This document shows, in pieces, positions 26,652 to 35,267 of a stretch of 64,000 bases of DNA. Each line of letters starts with the position of its first letter. Position 1 is the stretch's first letter. The notes under the pieces are model-generated. The model ran no database searches and was not told the origin of the DNA. It saw only the letters and a program-made list of their open reading frames with translations. The DNA comes from KBS-83 sp051025295 (GTDB lineage: Bacteria; Acidobacteriota; Terriglobia; Terriglobales; Acidobacteriaceae). Made by a program: the position numbers and the translations under genes. Location of the stretch: assembly GCA_051025295.1 (NCBI GenBank), contig JBMGJV010000003.1; one strand, 5' to 3'.

Positions 26652-28073
26652 ATGGCACAGCAGTTGACGTTCGGCTTGATCGTCGGCAATCGCGGTTTCT
26701 TCCCCGATCACCTGGCCCGCACCGGGCGCGAGACGATGCTCCGCGTGCTGGAAAAGGCCGGCATTCGCGCCATCGCGCTCACCCCGGAGCAGTCGAAGTT
26801 CGGCGCGGTCGAGACGCCCACCGAGGCGCGCCACTGCGCGGAACTCTTCCGCAGGCATCAGGACGAGATCGACGGCATCCTGATCACGTTGCCGAACTTC
26901 GGTGAGGAGCGCGCGCTTGTCGACGCCATCCGCCACTCCGGGCTGACGGTGCCTGTGCTGGTGCAGGCCACGCCGGACCGCACGGACGACATGAAGATCT
27001 CCGACCGCCGCGACAGCTTCTGCGGCAAGATGTCGGCCTGCAACAACCTGACGCAGTACGGCATCCGCTACTCGCTGACCTCGCTGCATACGTCGGCGCC
27101 GGAATCGGAGAGCTTCGCGAAGGACCTGGAGTGGTTCTCCAGCGTCTGTCGCGTGGTGCGCGGCTTTAAGAATTTGCGCGTCGGCGCCATCGGCGCACGC
27201 CCGGGAGCCTTCAACACGGTGCGCTACTCGGAGAAGCTGCTGGAGCGTGCGGGCATCTCCGTCGAACCGGTTGACCTCTCCGAAATCCTTGGACGTATCG
27301 ACCGCATGAAGGACAACGACGACGCAGCGCAGGCGAAGCTGCAAGCGATCAAAAATTACGTCTCGACGAACAACATCCCTGAGGTCGCGCTGGTAAAGAT
27401 GGCGAAGCTCGGCGCCGTCATCGAAGGCTGGATGAAGGAGACTTACTGCACCATCTCCGCTGTGCAGTGCTGGACCGCGATGGAGGAGTACTTCGGCGTG
27501 GTGCCTTGCACGGTCATGAGCATGATGAGCGAAAACCTGTTCGCGGCCGCCTGCGAAGTGGATGTCTGCGGCGTGCTTGGCATGCACGCGCTCGCACTGG
27601 CCAGCCAGACACCGAGCGCGCTGCTCGACTGGAACAACAACTATGGCAACGATCCGAACAAGTGCGTCTGCTTCCACTGCTCCAACCTGCCGAAGCACTT
27701 CTTCGAGGATGTCGTTATGGATTTCCAGGCGATCATCGCCGGCACGGTCGGCAAGGAGAACACCTACGGCACCTGCGTTGGCCGCGTGAAGGCCGGCGCG
27801 ATGAGCTTTGCCCGCTTCTCGACGGACGACTTCACAGGTCGCATCCGCGGTTACGTGGGCGAAGGCGAGTTCACGCGCGATCCGCTTGAGACCTTCGGCG
27901 GCGCGGGTGTAGCGTACATTCCTCGGCTGCAGAAGCTGCTGCACTTCATCTGCGAGCGGGGGTTCGAGCACCACGTTGCGGCGAACTTCTCGAAGACTGC
28001 CAACGCTGTCTACGAGGCGTCCGTTCGCTACCTCGGTTGGGACATGTACTACCACAACCAGCCGGAGAGCTAG
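26652..28073 (+). CDS. L-fucose/L-arabinose-isomerase-family protein (probable L-arabinose isomerase)
   Basis: 473 residues of the FucI/AraA-like fold. Recognisable pieces are FGLIVGNRGFFPDHLA at the start, the aspartate/glutamate-rich metal region around KLGAVIEGWMKETYCTISAVQ and the later CVCFHCSNLPKHFF. No classical AraA gene is present, so in this operon it should supply L-arabinose to L-ribulose isomerisation before AraB. Both ATG 26652 and an in-frame TTG at 26643 (better spaced from AAGGAGAG) could be the start. It ends 3 bp before the araB start, which argues for coupled translation. Confidence 0.88.
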   Translation: MAQQLTFGLIVGNRGFFPDHLARTGRETMLRVLEKAGIRAIALTPEQSKFGAVETPTEARHCAELFRRHQDEIDGILITLPNFGEERALVDAIRHSGLTVPVLVQATPDRTDDMKISDRRDSFCGKMSACNNLTQYGIRYSLTSLHTSAPESESFAKDLEWFSSVCRVVRGFKNLRVGAIGARPGAFNTVRYSEKLLERAGISVEPVDLSEILGRIDRMKDNDDAAQAKLQAIKNYVSTNNIPEVALVKMAKLGAVIEGWMKETYCTISAVQCWTAMEEYFGVVPCTVMSMMSENLFAAACEVDVCGVLGMHALALASQTPSALLDWNNNYGNDPNKCVCFHCSNLPKHFFEDVVMDFQAIIAGTVGKENTYGTCVGRVKAGAMSFARFSTDDFTGRIRGYVGEGEFTRDPLETFGGAGVAYIPRLQKLLHFICERGFEHHVAANFSKTANAVYEASVRYLGWDMYYHNQPES

Positions 28074-28076
28074 CCC

Positions 28077-29684
28077 ATGCCGATCGTGGCGGGAGTCGAC
28101 TTCGGAACCCTGAGTGTGCGCGTCACGCTGCTCGACAGCGAAGCGGGCAGCAGCGGCCGTGCGCGTGGCCGGCTCGGCACTGCAGTCGCCGAGTACCCAC
28201 TGCACCGGCGGCGCGAGGATCCCGACTACGCCACGCAATCGCACGATGACCAGATGAGTGCCTTGGTGCGCGCCATGCGAGCAGCGCTCGCAGACACCGG
28301 CGTGCAGGGAAGCGACGTGGCTGCACTTGCGCTCGATACCACTGGGTCGAGCGTCGTGCCGGTCGACGCGCAGATGCGTCCCCTCGCCGAGTACTACCTC
28401 TGGTGCGATCACCGTGCGAAGAAGGAGGCGCAGGAGATCACAGCGCTTGCGCATCGCGAGCGGCTGGCGGCGATTGAGTGGTGCGGCGGTGTCTACTCGC
28501 ACGAGTGGGGCTTCGCTAAGCTGCTGCACTTTCTGCGGCACAATCCCGACAAGCGCGATGCCTTTGCAAGTGCGTTCGAGCATTGCGACATGGTGGCGGC
28601 AACGCTGTGCGGTATCACGGATCCGAAGCAGGTGAAGCGCAGTGCCTGCGCGATGGGTCACAAGTGGATGTGGAATCCGCGCTGGGATGGGCTGCCTCCG
28701 CAGAGCTTCCTTTCAAAGCTCGACCCGCTCTTCGATGGCGTGCGTGACAAGCTCGACGGCGAGTACCTGACCTCGGACCACGTCGCCGGCCACCTGAGCG
28801 AACACTGGGCGGAGGCGCTAAGCCTGCGCGCCGGCATCCCCGTCCCTGTCGGCGCCTTCGACGCGCACTGGGACGCCATCGGCGCTGGTTGCCGCGAGGG
28901 CGACGTCGTGAATGTCGTCGGTACGTCCACCTGCATCATCGCGATGGAGCAGCGCACGGCTCTTGTGCCCGGCGTCTGCGGTGTTGTGCCCGGCAGCGTG
29001 CATCCCGCGTACACCGGTGTCGAGGCGGGGCTATCTGCGACAGGCGACATCTTTGAAGCCATCGCGCGCCGTGCAGGCACGGACGTCCGGCAATTGTCAC
29101 AGGGGCTGGATCAATATCGGGCGGGACAGACTGGTCTGCTGCGCCTGAGCTGGGATAACGGTGACCGCACGGTGCTCGTAAATGCCGAGCTGGGGGGCAT
29201 CACGCTTGGCTGGAACCTGGTCCACACGGCGCAGGACGAGCTCTTCGCAGCCATCGAGGGCACGGCGTTTCACACGCGCATCATTCTGGAGCGCATGGCC
29301 GAGCACGGCGTACCCGTGGAACGCATCATCAACGCAGGCGGCATTCCACAGCAAAATGCGGTGCTGAACCAGGTGTATGCGAACGTGCTGAACAAGCCGG
29401 TCCTCGTACCGGACGGCACGCCGACCAGCCTCGGCAGTTGCATCTTCGCCCTGCTGGCTGGTGGAGGCATCCAGTCGATTGAAGAGGGGCAAAAGCTGCT
29501 CTGCCTGCCCCACCGGACGTTTCTGCCGCAACCCGAATCGGTCGTTGTCTACGAGGAGCTCTTCCGTCAGTACAGAGCTATTTACTTCGCTCTGGGGAGT
29601 CGTGACGCGGCGCCTGTGGCGCTCGGCGCGGTGCTTCCGGAGCTGAAGCGTATCGCTGCAATGGCGCGTAGCTCCTTCGCTTAG
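28077..29684 (+). CDS. araB: L-ribulokinase
   Basis: 535 residues of the FGGY carbohydrate-kinase family. The N-terminal ATP/sugar domain begins IVAGVDFGTLSVRVTLLDSE, followed by LALDTTGSSVVPVDAQMRPL and LWCDHRAKKEA. The C-terminal domain carries GGIPQQNAVLNQVYANVLN and PTSLGSCIFALLAGG. These are AraB-type motifs, including the DHRA segment. It phosphorylates L-ribulose to the substrate of AraD. It is the last gene of the operon; no strong terminator was seen after it. Confidence 0.93.
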   Translation: MPIVAGVDFGTLSVRVTLLDSEAGSSGRARGRLGTAVAEYPLHRRREDPDYATQSHDDQMSALVRAMRAALADTGVQGSDVAALALDTTGSSVVPVDAQMRPLAEYYLWCDHRAKKEAQEITALAHRERLAAIEWCGGVYSHEWGFAKLLHFLRHNPDKRDAFASAFEHCDMVAATLCGITDPKQVKRSACAMGHKWMWNPRWDGLPPQSFLSKLDPLFDGVRDKLDGEYLTSDHVAGHLSEHWAEALSLRAGIPVPVGAFDAHWDAIGAGCREGDVVNVVGTSTCIIAMEQRTALVPGVCGVVPGSVHPAYTGVEAGLSATGDIFEAIARRAGTDVRQLSQGLDQYRAGQTGLLRLSWDNGDRTVLVNAELGGITLGWNLVHTAQDELFAAIEGTAFHTRIILERMAEHGVPVERIINAGGIPQQNAVLNQVYANVLNKPVLVPDGTPTSLGSCIFALLAGGGIQSIEEGQKLLCLPHRTFLPQPESVVVYEELFRQYRAIYFALGSRDAAPVALGAVLPELKRIAAMARSSFA

Positions 29685-29811
29685 CCGTCCCTATTCCGGA
29701 ACGGGATCGCCGCCACGTCGAACCAGTTCGGGAATGATCTTCGCTTTTTTATCGCTTTTCCCTCTCTCGCCAAACTTGTCCTGCCGATAAGGATGTTGAC
29801 AGGGGAGAGCC

Positions 29812-30366
29812 ATGGAGCACACCGGTTTACGAGCGCAGGGAAGTCTTTGGATACGTGTTGCTGTCTGGCTGACGCTGCTGATGGTCGCGCTCGGTCCGGC
29901 AGTGCGGCAGGCCTTCGGGGAGGCGCACCCGGTGACAAATAAGGTGGTCGTCGCCTCCATCGAAGCGCCGTCATCCGCGATCTCCAGCTCTTTTGACCGC
30001 TCGTTCCTGGTGCGTCCGGCAATGACTCCTCTACCCCGCCCGGAGCAGCCAAAGTTTGTTGACCACGCGCTCTACCTTGCAATTGCTGCGTATCGCACCA
30101 TGGACCTGGTCAGCACCCAACATGCCATCGCTCTCGGTGCCCGCGAGGTCGAGCTGCCCCAGTGGGTGGTGGCCAACACGGCGACATTCGCCGCCTTCGA
30201 AGGGCTGGCCACCGCAGGCGAGGTGGGCGCGTCGGTCTGGCTCATCCATCGTCATCACCGCCGCCTGGCCCGCACAGTCAACATGGTCAGTATCAGCCTG
30301 GGCACCAACACGGTGCTGCACAACTACCACCAGAGCCTCTGGTCACCGGTCACAGGCGGACGCTGA
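29812..30366 (+). CDS. Hypothetical exported/membrane protein
   Basis: 184 residues, with an N-terminal membrane/signal helix (IRVAVWLTLLMVALGPAVRQ) and further hydrophobic helices after residue 80 (ALYLAIAAYRTMDLVSTQHA and an alanine-rich segment near VVANTATFAAFEGLATAG). GGGGAG lies just upstream of ATG 29812. Similar uncharacterised proteins are common in Acidobacteria. It converges with the esterase gene. Confidence 0.72.
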   Translation: MEHTGLRAQGSLWIRVAVWLTLLMVALGPAVRQAFGEAHPVTNKVVVASIEAPSSAISSSFDRSFLVRPAMTPLPRPEQPKFVDHALYLAIAAYRTMDLVSTQHAIALGAREVELPQWVVANTATFAAFEGLATAGEVGASVWLIHRHHRRLARTVNMVSISLGTNTVLHNYHQSLWSPVTGGR

Positions 30367-30389
30367 CACGAGCGGACCCCGCTCGAGAC

Positions 30390-31580
30390 CTAACGGAAGA
30401 GCAGCGGCGCGAACTGGATGAGGTTCTTCCGCCAAACCATCCAGGTATGGCGCCCTGGTGTCTCGATCGCCGTCACCGGGACCTGCTTCTGCCTGAGCCA
30501 CGCTACCAGTGCGCGATTGGGCGTGATCAGGTGATCATCCACGCCGCAAGCGACCCAGAGTAGCTTCAGTTGATCCTTTTGTTGTGCGAGTTGCGGGAAC
30601 GCCTGGTCGTAGTTCATCTCCTGCACTGCGGAGGAGAAGGCGCCCACATATGCGAACTGGTCGAGGTGATCCAATCCGGTGAGCACGCTCTCGCCACCGC
30701 CCATCGAGAGCCCCGCGATCGCGTGCTCTGTTCGGTCGGGTGAGATCGAGTAGGCGCCCTCGACCATCGGCTTCACTTCATTCAGCAGAATCTGCGTGTA
30801 GCGCGAGAAGTTCCGGTCGATCAACGTCCGATCGCTCCACGCCGTCCAGCGGCGCTCGATGACCTCCATCGTGCCGTAGCCGAGAGGCATCACCACGATC
30901 ATCGGCTTCGCCTTGCCCTGCGCGATCAGGTTGTCAAGGATGACGTTCGCGCGACCGACGGCGGTCCAGCCGCTTGCATCGTCGCTGTAACCATGCAGCA
31001 GGTAGAGGACGGGGTACTTCGTCGCGGGGTTGTACTGCGGCGGCGTGTAGACGTACACATCGCTCTGCCGGCCGAGGATCTCCGAGCGATAGAACTGGTG
31101 ATGCAGGGTACCGTGCGGCACATCCTGCGTGTCCCAATCCTGCGGCGTCGGTCCGGGAACCTCGATCATGTTCTGCAGGCTGATCAGGTTCGTTTTTACT
31201 GACACGCTTCCCGGGTCGAGGAACGGGATGCGATCGATCAGAAAGCTGTAGCCGTAAACCTCGGGATCCAGGGGCTTCGTGGTGAGGCTCCAGCTTCCGT
31301 CGGCGGCGCGCGTCATGGACTGTGGGTCCGCGCCTTCCAGATTCAGCTGGACAGTGGTGGCTTGGATCGGGGGCAGACGAAATGTGATCGTTCGGTCGGG
31401 ATTGACGGTCGGACCAGGGGCGGTGACCGGCTGGGTTTGCGCCGTAGGCGCAGGGGGGATCGTCACCTTCTGGGGCGGGGTGTGGTGATTGCGCATGGTC
31501 GGCTGGGCAGTGAGTGGGAAGGTGCTGAGCGAAACGAAAACCAGCAGGGTTGAGGAGAGGACGCGCAGAGGGTTCCGCAT
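30390..31580 (-). CDS. Secreted alpha/beta-hydrolase esterase (CE1/feruloyl-esterase-like)
   Basis: 396 residues with a signal peptide (VLSSTLLVFVSLSTFPLTAQ). An N-terminal immunoglobulin/CBM48-like module (ITFRLPPIQATTVQLNLEG ... VYGYSFLIDR) precedes an esterase D/PHB-depolymerase-type domain. The catalytic serine is in AGLSMGGGES, the acid is probably in ACGVDDHL and the histidine in PGRHTWMVW. This two-module layout is typical of bacterial CE1 enzymes that remove ferulate or acetate from arabinoxylan, which would fit the arabinose locus; the substrate is an inference. I chose ATG 31580 so that the signal peptide is N-terminal. Confidence 0.85.
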   Translation of the reverse strand: MRNPLRVLSSTLLVFVSLSTFPLTAQPTMRNHHTPPQKVTIPPAPTAQTQPVTAPGPTVNPDRTITFRLPPIQATTVQLNLEGADPQSMTRAADGSWSLTTKPLDPEVYGYSFLIDRIPFLDPGSVSVKTNLISLQNMIEVPGPTPQDWDTQDVPHGTLHHQFYRSEILGRQSDVYVYTPPQYNPATKYPVLYLLHGYSDDASGWTAVGRANVILDNLIAQGKAKPMIVVMPLGYGTMEVIERRWTAWSDRTLIDRNFSRYTQILLNEVKPMVEGAYSISPDRTEHAIAGLSMGGGESVLTGLDHLDQFAYVGAFSSAVQEMNYDQAFPQLAQQKDQLKLLWVACGVDDHLITPNRALVAWLRQKQVPVTAIETPGRHTWMVWRKNLIQFAPLLFR

Positions 31581-31660
31581 ATGGCCCAACAGTCTACCCC
31601 GGAGCCCCATTTCATCTCGCAAGCCAGCAACCAAGAGACGCGCGCGCTCGTCCCGCAAAA

Positions 31661-31963
31661 CTACTTCTTGGCAGGTGCCTGCGAGTGCGCGGGGGCCGCC
31701 GTCGTTCCGTCGAGGACGGAATGGCCGGTCGCATGGCGACCGATGAGCACGAAGAGCGAGATCGACGTGAACATGAAGATAATGGCCGCCCAGGTCGTCA
31801 GGCGCGTCAACAGGTTTGCAGCGCCACGCGGCCCGAAGGCTGTCTGCGATCCCTGGCCGCCGAAGGCACCGGCCAGATCAGCACTCTTGCCCTGCTGCAG
31901 CAGGACGACGCCGATGAGAAAAACACAGACAATGACGTGAATGATGGTGAGAAGGATGATCAT
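31661..31963 (-). CDS. secG: Preprotein translocase subunit SecG
   Basis: 100 residues with the two-helix SecG layout: MIILLTIIHVIVCVFLIGVV, then LLQQGKSADLAGAFGG, a cytosolic glycine-rich loop and the second helix AAIIFMFTSISLFVLIG. It is a membrane partner of SecYE in the Sec translocon. It lies immediately beside the left end of the integrated element, so secG and the tRNA-Leu gene were probably adjacent before insertion. Confidence 0.95.
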   Translation of the reverse strand: MIILLTIIHVIVCVFLIGVVLLQQGKSADLAGAFGGQGSQTAFGPRGAANLLTRLTTWAAIIFMFTSISLFVLIGRHATGHSVLDGTTAAPAHSQAPAKK

Positions 31964-31999
31964 GCGACTGCTTTCTACTGAGGTCTGAGGAGGACCGAT

Positions 32000-32029
32000 T
32001 GGTGCGGAAGGGGGGACTTGAACCCCCAT
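32000..32029 (-). repeat. attL: displaced 3' end of tRNA-Leu
   Basis: These 30 bases are identical to 47864-47893 and correspond to the CCA end, acceptor 3' strand and T-arm of the tRNA. The sequence diverges from the tRNA immediately after 32029. Confidence 0.93.
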
Positions 32030-32104
32030 TTCAGTTGCTAAGTTCTAGCAGCCACTCGCAAGCACTAGTCAGGAGTACTCCACTTTGCCACCATTTTACA
32101 GAGA

Positions 32105-32122
32105 ATCGTCCACGGATCGTCC
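32105..32122. repeat. Paired ATCGTCC repeats (probable integrase arm sites, left)
   Basis: ATCGTCC at 32105-32111 and 32116-32122, 11 bp apart start to start, about 76 bp inside attL. The same doublet with the same spacing occurs at the right end. Confidence 0.75.
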
Positions 32123-32297
32123 AGAGTTTGAAAACGGGAATCGAGACTCCGGTTTTCATGTGACGATGACGCTCTCCTGTTGCTTCGCTTGGTTCCAGGA
32201 GATAGGGTTTGCCGGATGCTAGTGCATTCCCTAGGTCTTCCGTCCCGAAACGGACATACAGTCGTCTCAGCGCGGCGCTCCGCGTTCGAGGTGACTC

Positions 32298-32474
32298 ATG
32301 AAGAATCTGCGTCTTGCCTTCTGCGTGGCCATGGTGGCCGCGCCCATGTTTCTCTTGCACTCTGGCACCCGCGCCGCTTCACTAATCGGCCCACCAGGAT
32401 CGCCACAGCCCCCGTGCTGCAAGGTGACGCGTGACGCCGGCACAGTTCAGCTACCCGCTCATCGCGCTCGGTGA
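32298..32474 (+). CDS. Small exported protein
   Basis: 58 residues: a hydrophobic leader (MKNLRLAFCVAMVAAPMFLL) then a short proline/cysteine-containing tail (PPGSPQPPCCKVTRD). GAGGTGA precedes the ATG. It overlaps the start of the next gene by 44 nt. The size and leader resemble small phage membrane or secreted proteins; no function can be named, and it may be spurious. Confidence 0.4.
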   Translation: MKNLRLAFCVAMVAAPMFLLHSGTRAASLIGPPGSPQPPCCKVTRDAGTVQLPAHRAR

Positions 32475-33096
32475 GCTTACCCTACTGCTTCAGGCGCGGT
32501 CGTCCACTGGTCCTGTAGCGACCGCGCTGCGTGTCTGGCTCGCCGGCCAGCTTCTCTGCTTCGCCGTGCTTGAGCCCGCTTTCTTGTTTCATCTTCCGAT
32601 ATACGCGGCGGTCTACTCCGCGGCCTCCGTGGCCAGCTTCTTGCTAGACCTAATCGTCCTGTCTACGGTGCTCCGCCAGCAACTACCAGCACGCGAAGGC
32701 CTAAGGGCTCTGGCGATCTCGGCATTGGTGGCCATCACCTTGGGCCTCACCCTGTTCGGGATTGCGCGGGAGGCGACGGGGGTCTCCTGGCTGGTCACTG
32801 AGCAGCTCCTGCAATACCTGCGGACTGCTGCGCTCATCGTTATAGCTGTGCGCGGGCGGCGCTCGCCCGAGGCATGGCCGAGCCAGATCGCTTGGGCATG
32901 GCTGGCACTCGCCGGCTACGCCTTTCTTGATGCGGTCATGATTCGTATTCAAATCGCCATTGCACATACGGGCGGCCCGCTGGATGTCCTCGGCGCGAGC
33001 GCTGCCCTGTTTGAAGTGTTTGCCTTCCGCCAGTCTCTGAAGGCAGTTGCGCGGTCGGAGTCTAGCCAGCTTGTTGCAGTGCTGGCAAAGGCGTGA
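32431..33096 (+). CDS. Multi-pass membrane protein, unknown
   Basis: 221 residues with six or seven hydrophobic helices (for example GLRALAISALVAITLGLTLF). It starts at GTG 32431 after GGTGA. No transporter signature was recognised. It is the first sizeable rightward gene inside the prophage, followed 9 bp later by another membrane-associated protein, so the pair may be a lysogenic-conversion or accessory module. Confidence 0.7.
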   Translation: MTPAQFSYPLIALGELTLLLQARSSTGPVATALRVWLAGQLLCFAVLEPAFLFHLPIYAAVYSAASVASFLLDLIVLSTVLRQQLPAREGLRALAISALVAITLGLTLFGIAREATGVSWLVTEQLLQYLRTAALIVIAVRGRRSPEAWPSQIAWAWLALAGYAFLDAVMIRIQIAIAHTGGPLDVLGASAALFEVFAFRQSLKAVARSESSQLVAVLAKA

Positions 33097-33105
33097 GAGG
33101 GAACC

Positions 33106-33597
33106 ATGGGTCTTGCTATCTTCGCCGCGTTCGTAGGCGTTCTTCCCGTATTGGCAGTGCATGTCATTCGCGACATGATTCGAGCGCGCAAGCCCTTTCA
33201 CGACCTCGTAGCAGACTTCCATGCCGTCCCGGGCGCTTGGTCGCAGGTCGCTGCTGGGCTGTCCGGCGGTGACCTGAAGACCATCTGGCACAACATGGAC
33301 GTGACTCGAGTGGCCGCCCGTCGCCTCCTGCGGGTAGCCGATCGGTGCAGCGACCCGCAGGATGCCGAGGAAATACGTGGCACTTACCGTAACTGGTTAC
33401 TAAACCGTTGGAAGCTGTATTTGTCACTCCCCCTTGCTGTGACTGGTTTATTCTTGGCAAGAATAGTGACTTCCCCCACCGTTGACCTCACTGAGCCGAC
33501 GGCAAGGCTTCATGGCGAGGACGTACTTTTCTTGAGGGACATGACAGAAGTGATTGAGCCCGGCTACATCGACCGCTTCGACGCGCGGTTTCTGTGA
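33106..33597 (+). CDS. Hypothetical membrane-associated protein
   Basis: 163 residues, with an N-terminal helix (LAIFAAFVGVLPVLAVHVIR) and a second hydrophobic segment (LYLSLPLAVTGLFLARIV). Between them is a charged helical region. GAGGGAACC precedes ATG 33106. Its TGA overlaps the ATG of the next gene (TGATG). No family was recognised. Confidence 0.65.
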   Translation: MGLAIFAAFVGVLPVLAVHVIRDMIRARKPFHDLVADFHAVPGAWSQVAAGLSGGDLKTIWHNMDVTRVAARRLLRVADRCSDPQDAEEIRGTYRNWLLNRWKLYLSLPLAVTGLFLARIVTSPTVDLTEPTARLHGEDVLFLRDMTEVIEPGYIDRFDARFL

Positions 33598-33992
33598 TGG
33601 TTCTTGAACTGGATCCAGCAAAGCTGCTTCAGGATCTGCTGGAACAGAAGCGAGCTATCGATAGCCGCATTGCCGAGGTGCGTCGCGTCCTGAGCCAGCC
33701 GTTGCCGTTAGATGGCGTTGTCCAAGGCAAGCCGAGCGGCCGATCCAGCGGCTACAAGGTGCTGGATGGTATCCGGCTTGTGACTGAGGACGGCGCTCTC
33801 AAGATGACTCCCAATGACCTGGTCCAGACCCTGCTGGACCGTGGCCTCGTGGCCGGCAAGAGCTTTTCTCATGCCAAGGCCAACGTCATGCGCAGTATCG
33901 CGCTCTCGAAGGGTGCTGCCGAGATCGTTGACGGGATGGTGCACTACTATCCGACACGGAAGTCACGGGTGGGGAAGAATCACTTCAGCTAG
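33597..33992 (+). CDS. Hypothetical protein
   Basis: 131 residues. An N-terminal helical segment (PAKLLQDLLEQKRAIDSRIA) of coiled-coil character precedes a small globular domain with MTPNDLVQTLLDRGLVAGKS and NVMRSIALSKGAAEIVDGMV. The latter looks like a winged-helix arrangement, so DNA binding is possible but unproven. ATG 33597 overlaps the upstream stop; GTG 33594 is an alternative. A CACTAGTGAGTACTAG repeat lies just after its stop. Confidence 0.62.
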   Translation: MVLELDPAKLLQDLLEQKRAIDSRIAEVRRVLSQPLPLDGVVQGKPSGRSSGYKVLDGIRLVTEDGALKMTPNDLVQTLLDRGLVAGKSFSHAKANVMRSIALSKGAAEIVDGMVHYYPTRKSRVGKNHFS

Positions 33993-33996
33993 TTCG

Positions 33997-34012
33997 CACT
34001 AGTGAGTACTAG
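33997..34012. promoter_or_regulatory. CACTAGTG-AGTACTAG element before the late gene block
   Basis: The first 13 bases (CACTAGTGAGTAC) are repeated exactly at 46406-46418 in the xis/int control region. It sits about 115 bp upstream of the rightward lysis/terminase genes. Confidence 0.6.
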
Positions 34013-34125
34013 CGAATTCCCATTGCATCGCTGCACCGTTTCCGCTACATTCCTGTTGCACCCCCTAAATTAGTCCCTGCCTGTGACATCACGGTTTCGA
34101 GGACCGATTCCTCCGACCTCCAGAT

Positions 34126-34434
34126 ATGTCCAAAGACACTCGTGTCCTCAATGTGACCCGCGGCTTCCACCTGCGCTTCAACCAGGCATGCCGCGCCGTG
34201 GAAAATTGCGCCTGCGAATGGGTCGAAGTGGGCGTGTCCGTCCGAAGCCTGACGCTGCAGGAGTCGATCGCGGCCCGGGCCAAGCAGGCGGCGAACCGCG
34301 AACCGCTGCCGTTCTCCGAGCTGCCAAACCTGCGCTACGAGCCACAGGCACGCGGCGAGCGGGCGTACTGGGAGAGCCGTGTCCTGTCTTATGAGGCCGC
34401 AATCTTCGCTCAGGACGTTGTGCGCGCCCAATGA
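34126..34434 (+). CDS. Hypothetical phage protein
   Basis: 102 residues, no recognised domain, first gene of the rightward block. Its TGA overlaps the ATG of the next gene (ATGA), implying coupled translation with the coiled-coil membrane protein. It has protein-like composition, for example LNVTRGFHLRFNQACRAVEN. No strong Shine-Dalgarno precedes ATG 34126. Confidence 0.6.
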   Translation: MSKDTRVLNVTRGFHLRFNQACRAVENCACEWVEVGVSVRSLTLQESIAARAKQAANREPLPFSELPNLRYEPQARGERAYWESRVLSYEAAIFAQDVVRAQ

Positions 34435-34823
34435 CGCCCTGCAGTTTAGACGATCTTGCCCAGCTCATCACGGCGGGTCAGGAGAGCGCAAAAGAGCGCT
34501 TCGCTGAACTGAAGAGGGACTTCGAAGCGAAGCACCAGGAGAACCAAAAAAGACGGCACGAGCTGCGCGATGACCTGCAGACGGTTCGCGACGAGGTCTA
34601 TGAGCGCTGCAACAAGCTTGCGGATCGAGTCATGCGGCTCGAGACGACTAACAGTTCGATCGTTGGCAGCGACAACTCAGGGGCTTCGGGCTTGCTACAT
34701 GAACTCAATCGGAAGGTCGATGCACTTCGCAAGCTCGTCTTCATGGCTCTGGGCATCTGCGTCTTCCTTGCGTTCGTCGTGCCCGTGATCGTGACCGTCG
34801 TGCTGTTCATGCTGAAGCACTGA
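34431..34823 (+). CDS. Coiled-coil protein with C-terminal membrane anchor
   Basis: 130 residues. The N-terminal two thirds is a charged coiled coil (ERFAELKRDFEAKHQENQKR ...), and the last 30 residues form one membrane helix (LVFMALGICVFLAFVVPVIV). It stands directly upstream of the endolysin and holin-like genes. Position and tail-anchored topology suggest a role in lysis, for example as a spanin-like or holin-associated protein, but this is only inferred. Confidence 0.68.
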   Translation: MTPCSLDDLAQLITAGQESAKERFAELKRDFEAKHQENQKRRHELRDDLQTVRDEVYERCNKLADRVMRLETTNSSIVGSDNSGASGLLHELNRKVDALRKLVFMALGICVFLAFVVPVIVTVVLFMLKH

Positions 34824-34832
34824 GGAGTGAAC

Positions 34833-35258
34833 ATGGACCCGAATGAGCTTTGGGCACTGTGCCTCTGGCGGGAAGCGCGCGGCGAAGGCGTCGAAGGCAT
34901 GCGCGCCGTTGCATGGATCATCTGGAACCGCTCGCGCCATTGGGGCAAGACATTGCCAGAAGTGATCATGGGGCGGAACCAGTTCACGAGCATGTCGGTC
35001 GAGAAGAACCCGCCGAACCCTGAGCAGGATGATCTCCAGATGGCCGAAGCGCGGCAGATCGTCAAGGACATCGTCACGCACGCGGACACGATTGATCCGA
35101 CGAAGGGTGCGCTCTACTACGCGAACCTCGCTTCCGTGAGAGCGGCGAACCTGAAGGCCAAGATGCCGGCAGATGCGGGCTGGTTTTTCCAGGCCATCGT
35201 GCATGGGCCCGACCATCCACAGCTTGCCGTCATCGGCGAGCACACCTTCTTCGCCTAG
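34833..35258 (+). CDS. Cell-wall hydrolase, SleB/Hydrolase_2 type (endolysin)
   Basis: 141 residues. The N-terminus LWALCLWREARGEGVEGMRA with the invariant glutamate (WREARGE) followed by VAWIIWNRSRH is the hallmark of the SleB-like cell-wall hydrolase family, which cleaves peptidoglycan glycan strands. No signal peptide is present, so export would rely on the holin-like protein downstream. ATG 34833 is chosen over GTG 34827 because GAGGAG is correctly spaced. It is probably the phage endolysin. Confidence 0.85.
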   Translation: MDPNELWALCLWREARGEGVEGMRAVAWIIWNRSRHWGKTLPEVIMGRNQFTSMSVEKNPPNPEQDDLQMAEARQIVKDIVTHADTIDPTKGALYYANLASVRAANLKAKMPADAGWFFQAIVHGPDHPQLAVIGEHTFFA

Positions 35259-35267
35259 GAGGCGACC

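Noticed and set aside
26538..28661. 707-codon minus-strand open frame
   Set aside because: It lies antisense to the isomerase and araB, which have clear family motifs. Its translation is rich in R, H and V with no motif, as expected from high-GC third-codon bias.
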